A stretch of 64,000 nucleotides of DNA from CAIXSC01 sp046349855 (GTDB lineage Bacteria > Planctomycetota > Planctomycetia > Pirellulales > Pirellulaceae): positions 1-64,000 of the forward strand of contig JAXMBM010000013.1 of assembly GCA_046349855.1 (NCBI GenBank). Direction: 5' to 3'. Positions within the stretch are counted from its first letter, which is position 1. The number at the start of each line of letters is the position of its first letter. This document shows, one piece after another, positions 55,871 through 64,000 of the stretch. A program made the translations under genes and the position numbers. The notes under the pieces were generated by a model. It was not told where the DNA came from, ran no database searches, and was given only the letters and a program-made list of their open reading frames with translations.

Positions 55871-57685
55871 ATGAGCGAACTGTTGTTCCAATACGAGAAG
55901 GTCAACCCAACGACGTGGGCCTACCTGTCGTCGTTGTTAATGATCGGCTTGTACTTCAAATTCAGCCGTTTCTGGAGCGTCCGTAATCTGGATCTGGCGC
56001 TGCTCATCCTGTTGGCCCCGGGACTGCTGCTGGCGTTTCAGGGGCAAGAGTCGGCGCAGTTGACCTGGGTGGAACTGCAAACAGCGCGGGCTCAGCGCCT
56101 GGCCGAATTGGAACGGCTCGAAGCCCCGTCGGCTCAACCTCCGCCCGGCGGAGCGTCGGCGTCGCCACCCGGTGCCGCAAATCCCGGCACCGAAAATTCC
56201 GGTGCCGAAAATTCCGGCGCCGCAGATTCCGGCGCCGCCCGACCCACGTCAGCCCCTCCGGACCCCGCGCCACCTGAGCCAGCTCCATTGAGGGCCGCGC
56301 CGTCGGACGGTGCAGCGACACCCGAGGCCAAGCCTGACTCCGTGTCCGGTGTCGTGCGCGACGACCAGGTCGACGACGACGAAGCCGCTCCGGGAAGGGA
56401 GTCAGGGACAGCGACGTCGCCGTCCGCCGCGCCGCCGGGGACGACGGCGGCAACTTTGCCGGGGCCAGAAGCGCCGGCCGAAGTTGCGGTCAATAGTCCG
56501 CTGGACGTGGCGGACATGGCGGTGAATCTGGCCGAGTTGAGTTGGCAGCGTTCACGGTCGATCGCGGCGCTGGGGTTCGTGTGGCTGATCGGCGGCGGCG
56601 GTGTGCTGTTGATCCGACTGCTGCTCGATCCGACCATGGCACGTCGTCCGTTGCTCGAACCCAACCTGTCGACCGGGGGACTGATTTTCATCGCCTGTTC
56701 GCTGTTCATCTTCTTGATGGCGAACGTGATTGCCAGCGTACCGACCGACGACGACTTGCAGGGGCCGCGGGGGGCGGCGGCGTTGTTGAGTCGGGAGACG
56801 TTGCCCAAGGAAGAGAACGATCTGGCGCGTCACGGTCCGGGGTACGCGGTACTGAACTTGTTGCCGAGCGTGCCGACGATGTCGCTGCTGCAACCGCCGA
56901 CGGACGGGCGGCCCGCGCAGGCCGTCTACGCGGTGGTGGCCAAGGTGATGGCGATCCTGGCACATTTCGGCGTGGTGCTGGGGATCGTGACGGTGGGCTA
57001 CCGGCACTTCGACAATCTGAAGATGGGGGTCGGCGCCGCGACGCTCTACCTCATGCTGCCGTACACGGCTCTGATGACGGGACGTGTCGACCACGTGCTG
57101 CCGGCCGCCCTGCTGCTCTGGGCCGTCGTCTGTTATCGGCGGCCGTTGCTGGCCGGCATCTTCATCGGCCTGTCGGCGGGCGTGGTGTACTATCCGGTGT
57201 TCCTCTTGCCGCTGTGGTTGAGCTTTTACTGGCAACGAGGCGTGTGGCGATTCCTCATCGGCGTGACGGCAACGTTGGGCCTGATGATCTTGTCGCTGGT
57301 CTTCGTGTCGTCGAATCTGGCCGAGTTCCAGGCCAACGTGCAGAAGATGTTCGGTCTGTGGTTCCCCGTTCGCGAAGGGCTGGGCGGTATCTGGGGGCTG
57401 GGCTGGGATCCGGTGTATCGACTGCCGGTGCTGGCGAGCTTTATCGCCATCAGCGGGACGCTGGCCATCTGGCCGGCGCAGAAGAACCTGGGGACGCTGC
57501 TGAGCTGTTCGGCGGCCATCATGGTGGCGACTCAATTCTGGCATCCGCATGGTGGCGGGCTGTACATCGCCTGGTATCTGCCGCTGCTGCTGCTGACGAT
57601 CTTCCGGCCGAACCTGGAGGATCGAGTGGCGCTGACGGTGCTGGCGGAAGGCTGGTTCGTCCGCCGCCCGCGCCGCGCCGCCTGA
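55871..57685 (+). CDS. Polytopic membrane protein with Ala/Pro-rich loop
   Basis: 604 residues. Two N-terminal helices (YLSSLLMIGLYFKFS, LALLILLAPGLLLAF), then a ~150-residue hydrophilic, Ala/Pro/Glu-rich loop with short repeats (ENSGAENSGAADSGAA), then about 8-10 helices to the end. Phrases such as LPYTALMTGRVDHVLPAALL and GIFIGLSAGVVYYPVFLLPL, followed by QFWHPHGGGLYIAWYLPLLL, resemble the GT87/DUF2029-like glycosyltransferase membrane core, but the catalytic acidic pair is not certain. Unknown function. Follows acs after a 250-base gap containing no gene. Confidence 0.7.
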   Translation: MSELLFQYEKVNPTTWAYLSSLLMIGLYFKFSRFWSVRNLDLALLILLAPGLLLAFQGQESAQLTWVELQTARAQRLAELERLEAPSAQPPPGGASASPPGAANPGTENSGAENSGAADSGAARPTSAPPDPAPPEPAPLRAAPSDGAATPEAKPDSVSGVVRDDQVDDDEAAPGRESGTATSPSAAPPGTTAATLPGPEAPAEVAVNSPLDVADMAVNLAELSWQRSRSIAALGFVWLIGGGGVLLIRLLLDPTMARRPLLEPNLSTGGLIFIACSLFIFLMANVIASVPTDDDLQGPRGAAALLSRETLPKEENDLARHGPGYAVLNLLPSVPTMSLLQPPTDGRPAQAVYAVVAKVMAILAHFGVVLGIVTVGYRHFDNLKMGVGAATLYLMLPYTALMTGRVDHVLPAALLLWAVVCYRRPLLAGIFIGLSAGVVYYPVFLLPLWLSFYWQRGVWRFLIGVTATLGLMILSLVFVSSNLAEFQANVQKMFGLWFPVREGLGGIWGLGWDPVYRLPVLASFIAISGTLAIWPAQKNLGTLLSCSAAIMVATQFWHPHGGGLYIAWYLPLLLLTIFRPNLEDRVALTVLAEGWFVRRPRRAA

Positions 57686-57749
57686 CGTTCGCCCAGCCTG
57701 CTCGTTCGCTAGCTCGCCGACTGGCCCGCCCGCGAGCTGCGGTCGCGAT

Positions 57750-57763
57750 GCTAAAAAATTAGC
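57750..57763. promoter_or_regulatory. Upstream BlaI-type operator half of a pair
   Basis: GCTAAAAAATTAGC, arms GCTAA/TTAGC. It shares the GCTAA...TTAGC core with the operator at 57790. Confidence 0.7.
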
Positions 57764-57772
57764 AGAAGGAAC

Positions 57773-57807
57773 TTGACGGCCGCCGCTGAGTGCTAATAAT
57801 TTAGCAC
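57773..57807 (+). promoter_or_regulatory. blaI promoter with overlapping operator
   Basis: TTGACG (-35-like) at 57773-57778 is followed after 15-16 bases by TAATAAT (-10-like). The perfect palindrome GTGCTAATAATTTAGCAC (57790-57807, 7-base arms) covers the -10 and ends two bases before the blaI ATG. Repressor bound there would block its own promoter. Transcription would begin almost at the ATG, so the message is nearly leaderless. Confidence 0.75.
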
Positions 57808-57809
57808 CT

Positions 57810-58199
57810 ATGAGCCGCGAACCTACCGCCGAGTTGAGTCGCCGTGAACGGCAGATCATGGAGATCGTGTATGCCCGTGGAGAGGCCTCGGCCGCTCAGG
57901 TGCTGGCCGAACTCCCCGATCCTCCCAGCTATTCGGCCGTCCGCGCTCTGCTGACGATTCTCGAACAAAAAGGGCAGCTCAAGCATCGAGCGGAACGGGG
58001 GAAATACATCTATATCCCGACGCGCCGTCGCGCTCATGCCGGACGCTCGGCCCTGGTCCGCGTACTCCAAACGTTCTTCGAAGGCTCGCTGGAAAAGGCG
58101 GTCGCGGCGCTGCTGCAAAGCTCCGATGCACGCTTGTCGGACGAAGAGGTCAAGCGGCTCAAACAACTGATCGACGAAGCTCGGCTGGACGAACGTTGA
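57810..58199 (+). CDS. blaI: BlaI/MecI-family transcriptional repressor
   Basis: 129 residues. Winged helix: LSRRERQIMEIVYARGEASA, QVLAELPDPPSYSAVRALLT, ILEQKGQLKHRAERGKYIYI, followed by a C-terminal dimerisation segment (FFEGSLEKAVAALLQ, LSDEEVKRLKQLIDEAR). Length and order are standard. In the family the repressor is cut when the BlaR1 sensor protease is activated. The paired sensor gene follows 67 bases downstream. Two palindromes with the BlaI-like core lie just upstream, so it is probably autoregulated. Whether a beta-lactam is the signal here is unknown. Confidence 0.92.
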   Translation: MSREPTAELSRRERQIMEIVYARGEASAAQVLAELPDPPSYSAVRALLTILEQKGQLKHRAERGKYIYIPTRRRAHAGRSALVRVLQTFFEGSLEKAVAALLQSSDARLSDEEVKRLKQLIDEARLDER

Positions 58200-58266
58200 C
58201 CGGCACGCGCTAGGTTCCTGCTCGCCCATCAGCTGGTCATTCGCCTAATCTGCGGGAGGATTCGCC

Positions 58267-61200
58267 ATGTTCGACTGGCTGGCTGATATGGCTCTCAAGG
58301 GGCTGATACTGCAGGTCGTGGTACTCCTGGTGGCGTGGAGCGGACGCCGCTCGTCGGCCGCCCGCCGTCACCTGATCTGGTTCGCTGGAGTGGCGGGACT
58401 GCTGGGCCTGCCGCTGCTGTCGGCCGTCTTGCCAGCCTGGCGTGTGGCTGGGTGGCCAGCGTGGGGGCGAGACACCGCGCAGGTGGCTTCGGGGTCCGGG
58501 ACCGTCTCGGCGGATGGTTCAAGCCGCGGGGACATGCCCAGGCCGGGCGTCACTGGGGATTCGGTCTGGACAGCGCCGCTGCCGGGCGAGGCCGAGTCGA
58601 CACTGCCATCGCCGGCGCGGCCGGTGACGGCGGCGCCTGGATCGGCCAGCGCGACGGGAGCCGCGGGCGTGGAGTCGGCTCGCGGCGGCGCGGCGTGGTT
58701 CCACGGGTGGCACGTTCTGGTCGCAGTCTGGTTTCTCGGAGCGGCGGCCACGTTGCTGCCGACGATTCTCGGGTGCTTCCAAGTGGTGCGGTTGCGGCGC
58801 CGGGCGCGGCTGCCCGAGTGGGCTTTCTGGCAGACCGAACTGGAATCGGCACGAGCGTGGATGGGCTGTCGTCGTCCCATCACGTTGCTCGTCAGTTCCG
58901 CGGTGACACTCCCAATTACGTTCGGTGTCTGGCGTCCCGTCCTGGTGGTGCCCGAGGAAGCGGAGGGGTGGACGCGAGAGCGCTGGCGGATGGTGTTGCT
59001 CCACGAACTGGCGCACGTCGGGCGCGGTGACTGGTTGATTCAGTTGATCACTCAGTTGGCCTGTGCCGTGCACTGGTTCAATCCCGGGGTCTGGCTGTCG
59101 GCGCGGCAACTGCAACTGTTGCGCGAGCAGGCTTGCGACGATCTGGTGCTGGCAGCGGGAGTGCGGCCGAGCGACTATGCGGAGGAACTGTTGACCCTGG
59201 CTCGACAAGATGTCGGCGGCCGCTGGTTCTCGCTGGCCACCGTTCCCATGGCCCGCCGCTCGACGCTCGAGACGCGATTGCGGGCGGTGCTGGACCGGCA
59301 GCGCAATCGGGCGGCGTTGAACGCGAGGACCGCGGCCGTTGCGCTGGTTCTGGTCGGCGCGCTGCTGGTGCCGCTGGCGATGTTGCAGGCCGCAGGTCCG
59401 CGCGAGGTCGAATCGCCTCGACCAGAGGAATCCGCTCAAGGGATTCACGTACGGGTGCTGGACGCGCGCGGCGAGCGGAAGCTGGCGGAATTTCGCGTGG
59501 TGGCCGGAGTGCCCTCGGGGGGAGTGGCGGCCGACTATGAGCGGCGGACGGGACGAGCGGTGATCAATTGGCAACCGCATACGCTGCAAGTGGGCCGTGA
59601 TGGAAGTTACGTCTGGCCGCTCAACAAGGCCTACGAAGAGATGGCGCTCCGGGTGGAGGCCGATGGCTACGTGCCCCAGACGGTCACGGGAGTGCGGCGA
59701 GCGGCGGGACCGCGGCAGGTGGAGTTCCGTTTGGTCGAGGATCCGGGAGTGGCGGGGCGTGTCCTAAGGCCGGATGGTGGTCCGGCCGCAGGGGCCACGA
59801 TTGCACTCGCGATGGCTCAGCGCGATGCCGTCTGGGAGGATGGTCGGATCCGGGGAGTGACCGAACCTCCGCCACCCCGACCCGCCGATCGCTGGCGTCT
59901 GCCAGTGATGCGGCGGACCAACGCCCAAGGGGAGTTCGTCTTGCCCAGCGAAGTCGAACCGGCGGCCGTGCTGATCGTGCACGAGTCCGGGGTGCGCGAG
60001 TTGGCGTACGAGGCGTGGCGAGCGGCGACGACCGTGACCTTGCAACCCTGGGGACGCATCGAAGGTCAGGTGCTCTGGCAGGACCAGCCCGGAGCGGGCG
60101 AACCGGTAAGTTTAATTGTCCATCGCGATGACTATGGCTATCCCGGAATGGTTGCCAGCTACGCGCAGACGCAGTGCGACGCCGAGGGTCGGTTTGTGTT
60201 CGAGCGAGTTCTGCCGGGGCTCTGCCAGATCTCGCGGCCCATGCGATTGTCGGCGACCGATGCACCGTCGGAGGGCCCTCAGTTTCACCGTCCGCTGCGC
60301 CACGTGCAGGTGGTGGCCGGGACCGCGACCCCCACGGTACTCGGGGGACGTGGTCGCGTGGTGCGCGGCCGCCTGACGGGACGCGACTCGTGGCAAGGGG
60401 TTGTCTGGCAGCTGTCGCTGAGAGCGTCTTCGTTCGACTGGCGGGACGAGATGGCGGCCAAGGCGTTTGAGGCATTTCGGGCCAGCGGTCCGGGACGGCT
60501 GTATTTCCGTTCGGCGCAGCCGCTGAATGAAGATGGATCGTTCACGATCGCCGGACTGCTGCCCGGTGAATACCAGTGGACCGTCTCGGTTCCGGGTGAA
60601 AGTCGACCGCTGTTGTCGCGGACGATCCGGCTGGCTCCGGAAGAACCCGGAGTGAAGCTGGAACCGTGGGATCTGGGGACGATGTCGCTCACGGCGACCG
60701 AGCCGGCGGCGGTCGACGTACCGAACGACGCTGCACCTCAACGGGCGACCAACCCCGAGAAGACGCCCGCAGCGGATCGTGCGTCCGGCGCGGAGGTACC
60801 GAGCGACACGGCTGCGCCCGACGTGGATGCCTTTCTGGCCCGCGTCCAAGCGACGCGGCGTGGGATCTTCGGTGGTGGTCCCGTGGGACGCGACGCTGCC
60901 GGTCGTGTGGTCGCGTTGGGGCTGAGCGAGTTCCAGTTACAACCCGGCGACGCGCGTCTCATCGGACAACTCACCCACCTCGTGCGACTGCATCTGCAGC
61001 GTTCTAACGTCGGCGATGCCGATCTGCGGGAGTGGCGCGCACTGCGGCAATTGCGGGAGCTGAATCTCTGGGACACGAAGATCACGGATGCCGGGGTCGC
61101 GGAGTTGGCGTCACTGACCACGCTCGAATCGTTGCGACTGGGCGGGACGGGCATCACCGACGCGAGTCTGACGCAGCTGGCCAAACTGACCGGGCTGCGG

Positions 61201-63075
61201 GAGCTCGATCTGACACGAACGCGCGTGACCGATGCGGGATTGCCGGCGCTGACGCCGCTACGACAACTGGTCGCGCTCAAGCTGGCCGATACGGCGATCA
61301 GCGATGCCGGACTGCCCGTGCTGCGGCAATGGAAGACGCTGCGAGGCGTTACGTTGGACGAAACGGGCGTCACCGTCGCGGGGTTGACGGAGCTGAGTTC
61401 GGCGTTGACGTGGATGCAATCGGACCTGCATGTGGCCGAAGAACTGGCCGCCCGTCAGTCGGCGGGCGATGCGCTGGGAGTCCGATCGCTGTTGTCGGTG
61501 GGAGTCGACTTGCCGACCGCGGGCCAATTCCGCACCCGGTCGCTCACCGCCCAGCCGCTGACGGCTCGTGACACCGAGCTGCAGCGCACCCGATATCGTC
61601 TCGTCTGGGACTGGAAGCATGAGGGCCGGGACGAAGGATTGTTCGCGGAGATCGCCGTGCTGCAGCGGAGTGTGCGGATCCAGGAGGCCGGATTGTTGGA
61701 AGCTCCTCGTCCGCCGGCAGCTCCGAAGCCGCCTGCCGCGCCGGCCGCCGCTCCACCGGGTACTCCGCAGAAACCGACGGATCCAGCTGCACCGGGGGCG
61801 ACCGCTGACCCTCCCGCAGCTCCACCGACCGCTGCGGCCGCTCCGGCGGCGCCTGCGAAGGTGGAAACGGAAACGGTCACGATCCAGGGGAAGGCGGTCG
61901 ATGCCGTTACGGGTCAGCCCGTGGGAGCGTTGATTGTCCAGGGGGGCAAATTCGATCCGGCGCAACCGGCGGCCGTGACGTGGGGTTTCAGTGAAGGGCG
62001 GTCGAGCGCCACGGACGGATCTTTCTCGACCACGGTGCGGTGGGCCGAGGGGTGGACGGCGCGAGTGCTGGCGGATGGCTATCTACCGCACCCCGTACTG
62101 ACGCAAGCGCCACCCGCGGGGAAGAAGGTGGTGGAGGTGGTGTTGCGTCTGCAACGAGGACGGCTGGTGCGGGGGAGCGTGTTCGACGCCCAGGGTCAGC
62201 CGGTACCGCGGGCGACGGTCTGGGCGCTCGGGCCGACAGGATTGAACCTCGCGGGCGGCCAGGCCTGGACGACCTGGGGGGAAGTGGATCGAGTCCCGCA
62301 GGCGGTGCTGACCGACGCCGCGGGCAAGTTTGAACTTCCCAGCGGAGACGCGGATCGACTGGCCGTGTCCTGTTCGCTGATCGATGCCTGGCCGGCAGCG
62401 ATTGCCCAGGAAGGGGAGACGGTTGTGCGTCTTCCGGAGGCGGCGCGTGTCGAGGTGGAATACGATATCGAGGGCGGCGATCCGAAGAGCACATTCTTCC
62501 TGCAGTTGCTGGGCCACCTGGATCCTCAGTTCGTACGACTCAACTGCACTCAGGTCCGTCCGCTGCCGCTGGGAGGCAAATTGACGTTGGCGGCCCTGCC
62601 TCCCGGCAAGTATCAGTTCTGCCGGCAATTGATGCTCCGCGTGGGGGAGTTGGGATTCGGCGCCATGCTGGAGCGGGAGTTCGTCGAATTGAAGCCGGGC
62701 CAGACACACACGATTCGCTATGTCCGGCCGCGCGGCGCTCGAGTGGCGGGACGCGTGGTCGCACCTGCCGGTGTCGTACTGTCAGGGACTCTGGTGTCGA
62801 TCGAGAGCGAGAAGGAAGAGCCCGATATGTTCGCCGGTCAGAACTGGACGATGAAGTATGCCTCGCTCACCGCGGGTGAAGATGGACATTTCCTTTCGGA
62901 ACGGATCGCTCCCGGCACGTATGTTCTTTCTGCCAGCGGCTACGTTCCGCTGACACCGGAACAGCGAGTTCGTTCGGGGATCATCCAGCCGAAATACAAA
63001 GCTCAGACGATGATACGGGTGCCCGAGTCGGGCCAGATCACCGTGCCCGATGTGACGCTCGAGCCAGTGCGCTGA
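58267..63075 (+). CDS. BlaR1-like M56 metalloprotease fused to carboxypeptidase-regulatory and leucine-rich domains
   Basis: 1,602 residues, against about 600 for classic BlaR1. N-terminal membrane helices frame an M56 zinc protease: MVLLHELAHVGRGDWLIQLI with His246, Glu247 and His250, then HWFNPGVWLSARQLQLLREQ and ACDDLVLAAG. Another helix lies near residues 355-375 (TAAVALVLVGALLVPLAMLQ). Outside it are carboxypeptidase-regulatory-like beta domains (GRVLRPDGGPAAGATIALAM). Six or so leucine-rich repeats follow over about 878-1045 (LRELNLWDTKITDAGVAELA, LESLRLGGTGITDASLTQLA). Then come a Pro/Ala linker near 1140-1200 and two more regulatory-like domains (VDAVTGQPVGALIVQGG, VFDAQGQPVPRATVWALG). 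No penicillin-binding sensor domain was seen. Strong GGGAGGA site before the ATG. Presumed to cut BlaI in response to an outside ligand. Confidence 0.9.
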   Translation: MFDWLADMALKGLILQVVVLLVAWSGRRSSAARRHLIWFAGVAGLLGLPLLSAVLPAWRVAGWPAWGRDTAQVASGSGTVSADGSSRGDMPRPGVTGDSVWTAPLPGEAESTLPSPARPVTAAPGSASATGAAGVESARGGAAWFHGWHVLVAVWFLGAAATLLPTILGCFQVVRLRRRARLPEWAFWQTELESARAWMGCRRPITLLVSSAVTLPITFGVWRPVLVVPEEAEGWTRERWRMVLLHELAHVGRGDWLIQLITQLACAVHWFNPGVWLSARQLQLLREQACDDLVLAAGVRPSDYAEELLTLARQDVGGRWFSLATVPMARRSTLETRLRAVLDRQRNRAALNARTAAVALVLVGALLVPLAMLQAAGPREVESPRPEESAQGIHVRVLDARGERKLAEFRVVAGVPSGGVAADYERRTGRAVINWQPHTLQVGRDGSYVWPLNKAYEEMALRVEADGYVPQTVTGVRRAAGPRQVEFRLVEDPGVAGRVLRPDGGPAAGATIALAMAQRDAVWEDGRIRGVTEPPPPRPADRWRLPVMRRTNAQGEFVLPSEVEPAAVLIVHESGVRELAYEAWRAATTVTLQPWGRIEGQVLWQDQPGAGEPVSLIVHRDDYGYPGMVASYAQTQCDAEGRFVFERVLPGLCQISRPMRLSATDAPSEGPQFHRPLRHVQVVAGTATPTVLGGRGRVVRGRLTGRDSWQGVVWQLSLRASSFDWRDEMAAKAFEAFRASGPGRLYFRSAQPLNEDGSFTIAGLLPGEYQWTVSVPGESRPLLSRTIRLAPEEPGVKLEPWDLGTMSLTATEPAAVDVPNDAAPQRATNPEKTPAADRASGAEVPSDTAAPDVDAFLARVQATRRGIFGGGPVGRDAAGRVVALGLSEFQLQPGDARLIGQLTHLVRLHLQRSNVGDADLREWRALRQLRELNLWDTKITDAGVAELASLTTLESLRLGGTGITDASLTQLAKLTGLRELDLTRTRVTDAGLPALTPLRQLVALKLADTAISDAGLPVLRQWKTLRGVTLDETGVTVAGLTELSSALTWMQSDLHVAEELAARQSAGDALGVRSLLSVGVDLPTAGQFRTRSLTAQPLTARDTELQRTRYRLVWDWKHEGRDEGLFAEIAVLQRSVRIQEAGLLEAPRPPAAPKPPAAPAAAPPGTPQKPTDPAAPGATADPPAAPPTAAAAPAAPAKVETETVTIQGKAVDAVTGQPVGALIVQGGKFDPAQPAAVTWGFSEGRSSATDGSFSTTVRWAEGWTARVLADGYLPHPVLTQAPPAGKKVVEVVLRLQRGRLVRGSVFDAQGQPVPRATVWALGPTGLNLAGGQAWTTWGEVDRVPQAVLTDAAGKFELPSGDADRLAVSCSLIDAWPAAIAQEGETVVRLPEAARVEVEYDIEGGDPKSTFFLQLLGHLDPQFVRLNCTQVRPLPLGGKLTLAALPPGKYQFCRQLMLRVGELGFGAMLEREFVELKPGQTHTIRYVRPRGARVAGRVVAPAGVVLSGTLVSIESEKEEPDMFAGQNWTMKYASLTAGEDGHFLSERIAPGTYVLSASGYVPLTPEQRVRSGIIQPKYKAQTMIRVPESGQITVPDVTLEPVR

Positions 63076-63178
63076 AACGCGTGACGCAAGTCTACCGCCG
63101 AGGCGATCTGGTAACCACGAAAGACACGAAAAAGCAGGAAGATTGAGCTCGGCAGTTCACTCGGATGTGTCGCTCGGA

Positions 63179-63250
63179 TTTGTCGTGGATCGCTCCGCGA
63201 TCCAACGCCTCGGTGTCCGGACGTTGGATCGCGGAGCGCTTCACGACAAT
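63179..63250. repeat. Long inverted repeat (29-base arms)
   Basis: Left arm 63179-63207 and right arm 63222-63250 pair over 29 bases with about three mismatches; the inner 17 bases (CGCTCCGCGATCCAACG) are perfect. Loop of 14 bases. It sits between two convergent genes and could act as a two-way terminator, or be a small mobile hairpin. Confidence 0.8.
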
Positions 63251-63400
63251 GGCCCGCATTGCCATCATCCACGCCAGGTCGCACCCCGCCTCCCGGGAAG
63301 CACCGGACGTGAACTCCGCATCTCGCCGCACTCCCGAATCCTGGCTTCCACTCAGCTCCACGGTGGCATGCGTGGTGTCACCTTCAGTGAGTTCCGTCGC

Positions 63401-64000
63401 TCAGCCATCCTGCTTGGTCATCCTGTCCGTCGCGGACGTCGTGATCCTCCTCATCAGACTTCCAGCCAACGCGCCGAGCATGCCGCCGGCCAGGACATGG
63501 ACCCATCCCAGTCCGATGCCCAGCACGAGCATGGCTGGTTCGAGTACGGCGAGTTCACCCCGAGTGACCAGGATCGAACGTCCCCAGATTCGTAATGACA
63601 ACTCATAGCTCGTATTGGTGACGGCCCCCACGCTGGCATCCGTGGAGGCGATACCGATCACGGCTCCGAGGATGCCGCCGACGAACACGGCGCCGTAAAT
63701 CCACCACGCTCCGGGGAGCGATCGACCAAGCCCACGCAGCAGCCATACGCCGACGACGAGCCCAGCCATGGCCGCCAAGCCCCAGAGGGAAAGGGGCACG
63801 AGCGCCAGTGCGGCGGAACGGTAGACGAGGAATACCTCGGCGATCATCGCGGTCGTGCCACCCAGCACGGCGACCGCTCCAGCCATGCACCGCACGAGCG
63901 CCCAGCGTGGAGTTCCACCGGCCGGGCGAGATAATCGGGGTGTTCGCGGCCCCAACACTCGACGAATTGCCGCGGCTGCCAGTCCCAGCCAGCTGGCGAT
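63401..64000 (-). CDS. Small membrane protein, open at right edge
   Basis: At least 185 residues from a GTG at 63958, and the frame stays open to the window edge (IASWLGLAAAAIRR), so the real start may be outside. Four or so hydrophobic helices: ALVRCMAGAVAVLGGTTAMI, LVPLSLWGLAAMAGLVVGVW, WWIYGAVFVGGILGAVIGIA, EPAMLVLGIGLGWVHVLAGG. The tail RRITTSATDRMTKQDG is charged. No family recognised. Confidence 0.6.
   Translation of the reverse strand: MASWLGLAAAAIRRVLGPRTPRLSRPAGGTPRWALVRCMAGAVAVLGGTTAMIAEVFLVYRSAALALVPLSLWGLAAMAGLVVGVWLLRGLGRSLPGAWWIYGAVFVGGILGAVIGIASTDASVGAVTNTSYELSLRIWGRSILVTRGELAVLEPAMLVLGIGLGWVHVLAGGMLGALAGSLMRRITTSATDRMTKQDG

Noticed and set aside
57810..63075. Toxin-antitoxin pair
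   Set aside because: Repressor and large partner fit BlaI and BlaR1 exactly, including the M56 HELAH site.

Overview
The window looks like a chromosomal piece of a planctomycete (PVC superphylum). The evidence is the gene content: a DUF1559 prepilin-like protein, a giant surface protein with the N-terminal EPLEGRALL-type motif, an ECF sigma factor next to a WD40-fused Ser/Thr kinase, a PVC-type dehydrogenase with HEAT repeats and a C-terminal CxxCH cytochrome, a DUF1598-like protein, a futalosine-type menaquinone cluster and a BlaI/BlaR1 pair. Most genes are long, GC-rich and uninterrupted. No rRNA, tRNA or CRISPR array was seen.

Layout. 1-9121 (minus): a DUF1559 protein followed after 20 bases by a giant secreted protease open at the left edge (at least 2,712 codons), which carries two complete subtilisin modules. 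9219-15748 (minus): ECF sigma factor plus a 1,943-residue kinase with an N-terminal zinc-binding anti-sigma-like motif and two consecutive WD40 blocks. 15.8-24.9 kb: STN-like secreted protein, secreted WD40 protein, DUF1598-like protein and a flippase fragment, separated by at least five copies of a hairpin-ended repeat (element A) and several copies of a second palindrome (element B). A transposase remnant lies among them.

24.9-31.4 kb is a surface-polysaccharide cluster (minus: C-methyltransferase, unresolved membrane protein, SAM methyltransferase, GT4, GT2, flippase) broken by many single-base frameshifts although the protein sequence on each side is well kept. An intact FkbM methyltransferase follows. 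32.4-38.1 kb: S41 protease and TsaD (overlapping), then the convergent PVC cytochrome. 38.3-43.1 kb: FG-GAP protein, zinc-ribbon protein and SNF2 helicase. 43.6-47.1 kb (minus): ubiE-ubiX-ubiA/mqnP-mqnE for menaquinone, with ubiX also frameshifted. 47.2-52.9 kb: MFS transporter, BNR/YCF48-like secreted protein and a small secreted partner. 53.7-57.7 kb: acetyl-CoA synthetase and a polytopic membrane protein. 57.75-63.1 kb: BlaI repressor with two palindromic operators and a BlaR1 peptidase fused to a very large extracytoplasmic part with leucine-rich repeats. The right edge holds a small membrane protein.

The genes fall into three groups: housekeeping (tsaD, acs, menaquinone synthesis), two signalling modules that join a regulator to a sensor with a large repeat domain (ECF/kinase-WD40 and BlaI/BlaR1-LRR), and secreted or surface proteins. 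The best candidates for something undescribed are the double-protease giant protein, the kinase with two WD40 blocks and an anti-sigma-like head, the BlaR1-LRR fusion with an almost leaderless operator, and the nested A/B repeat families.
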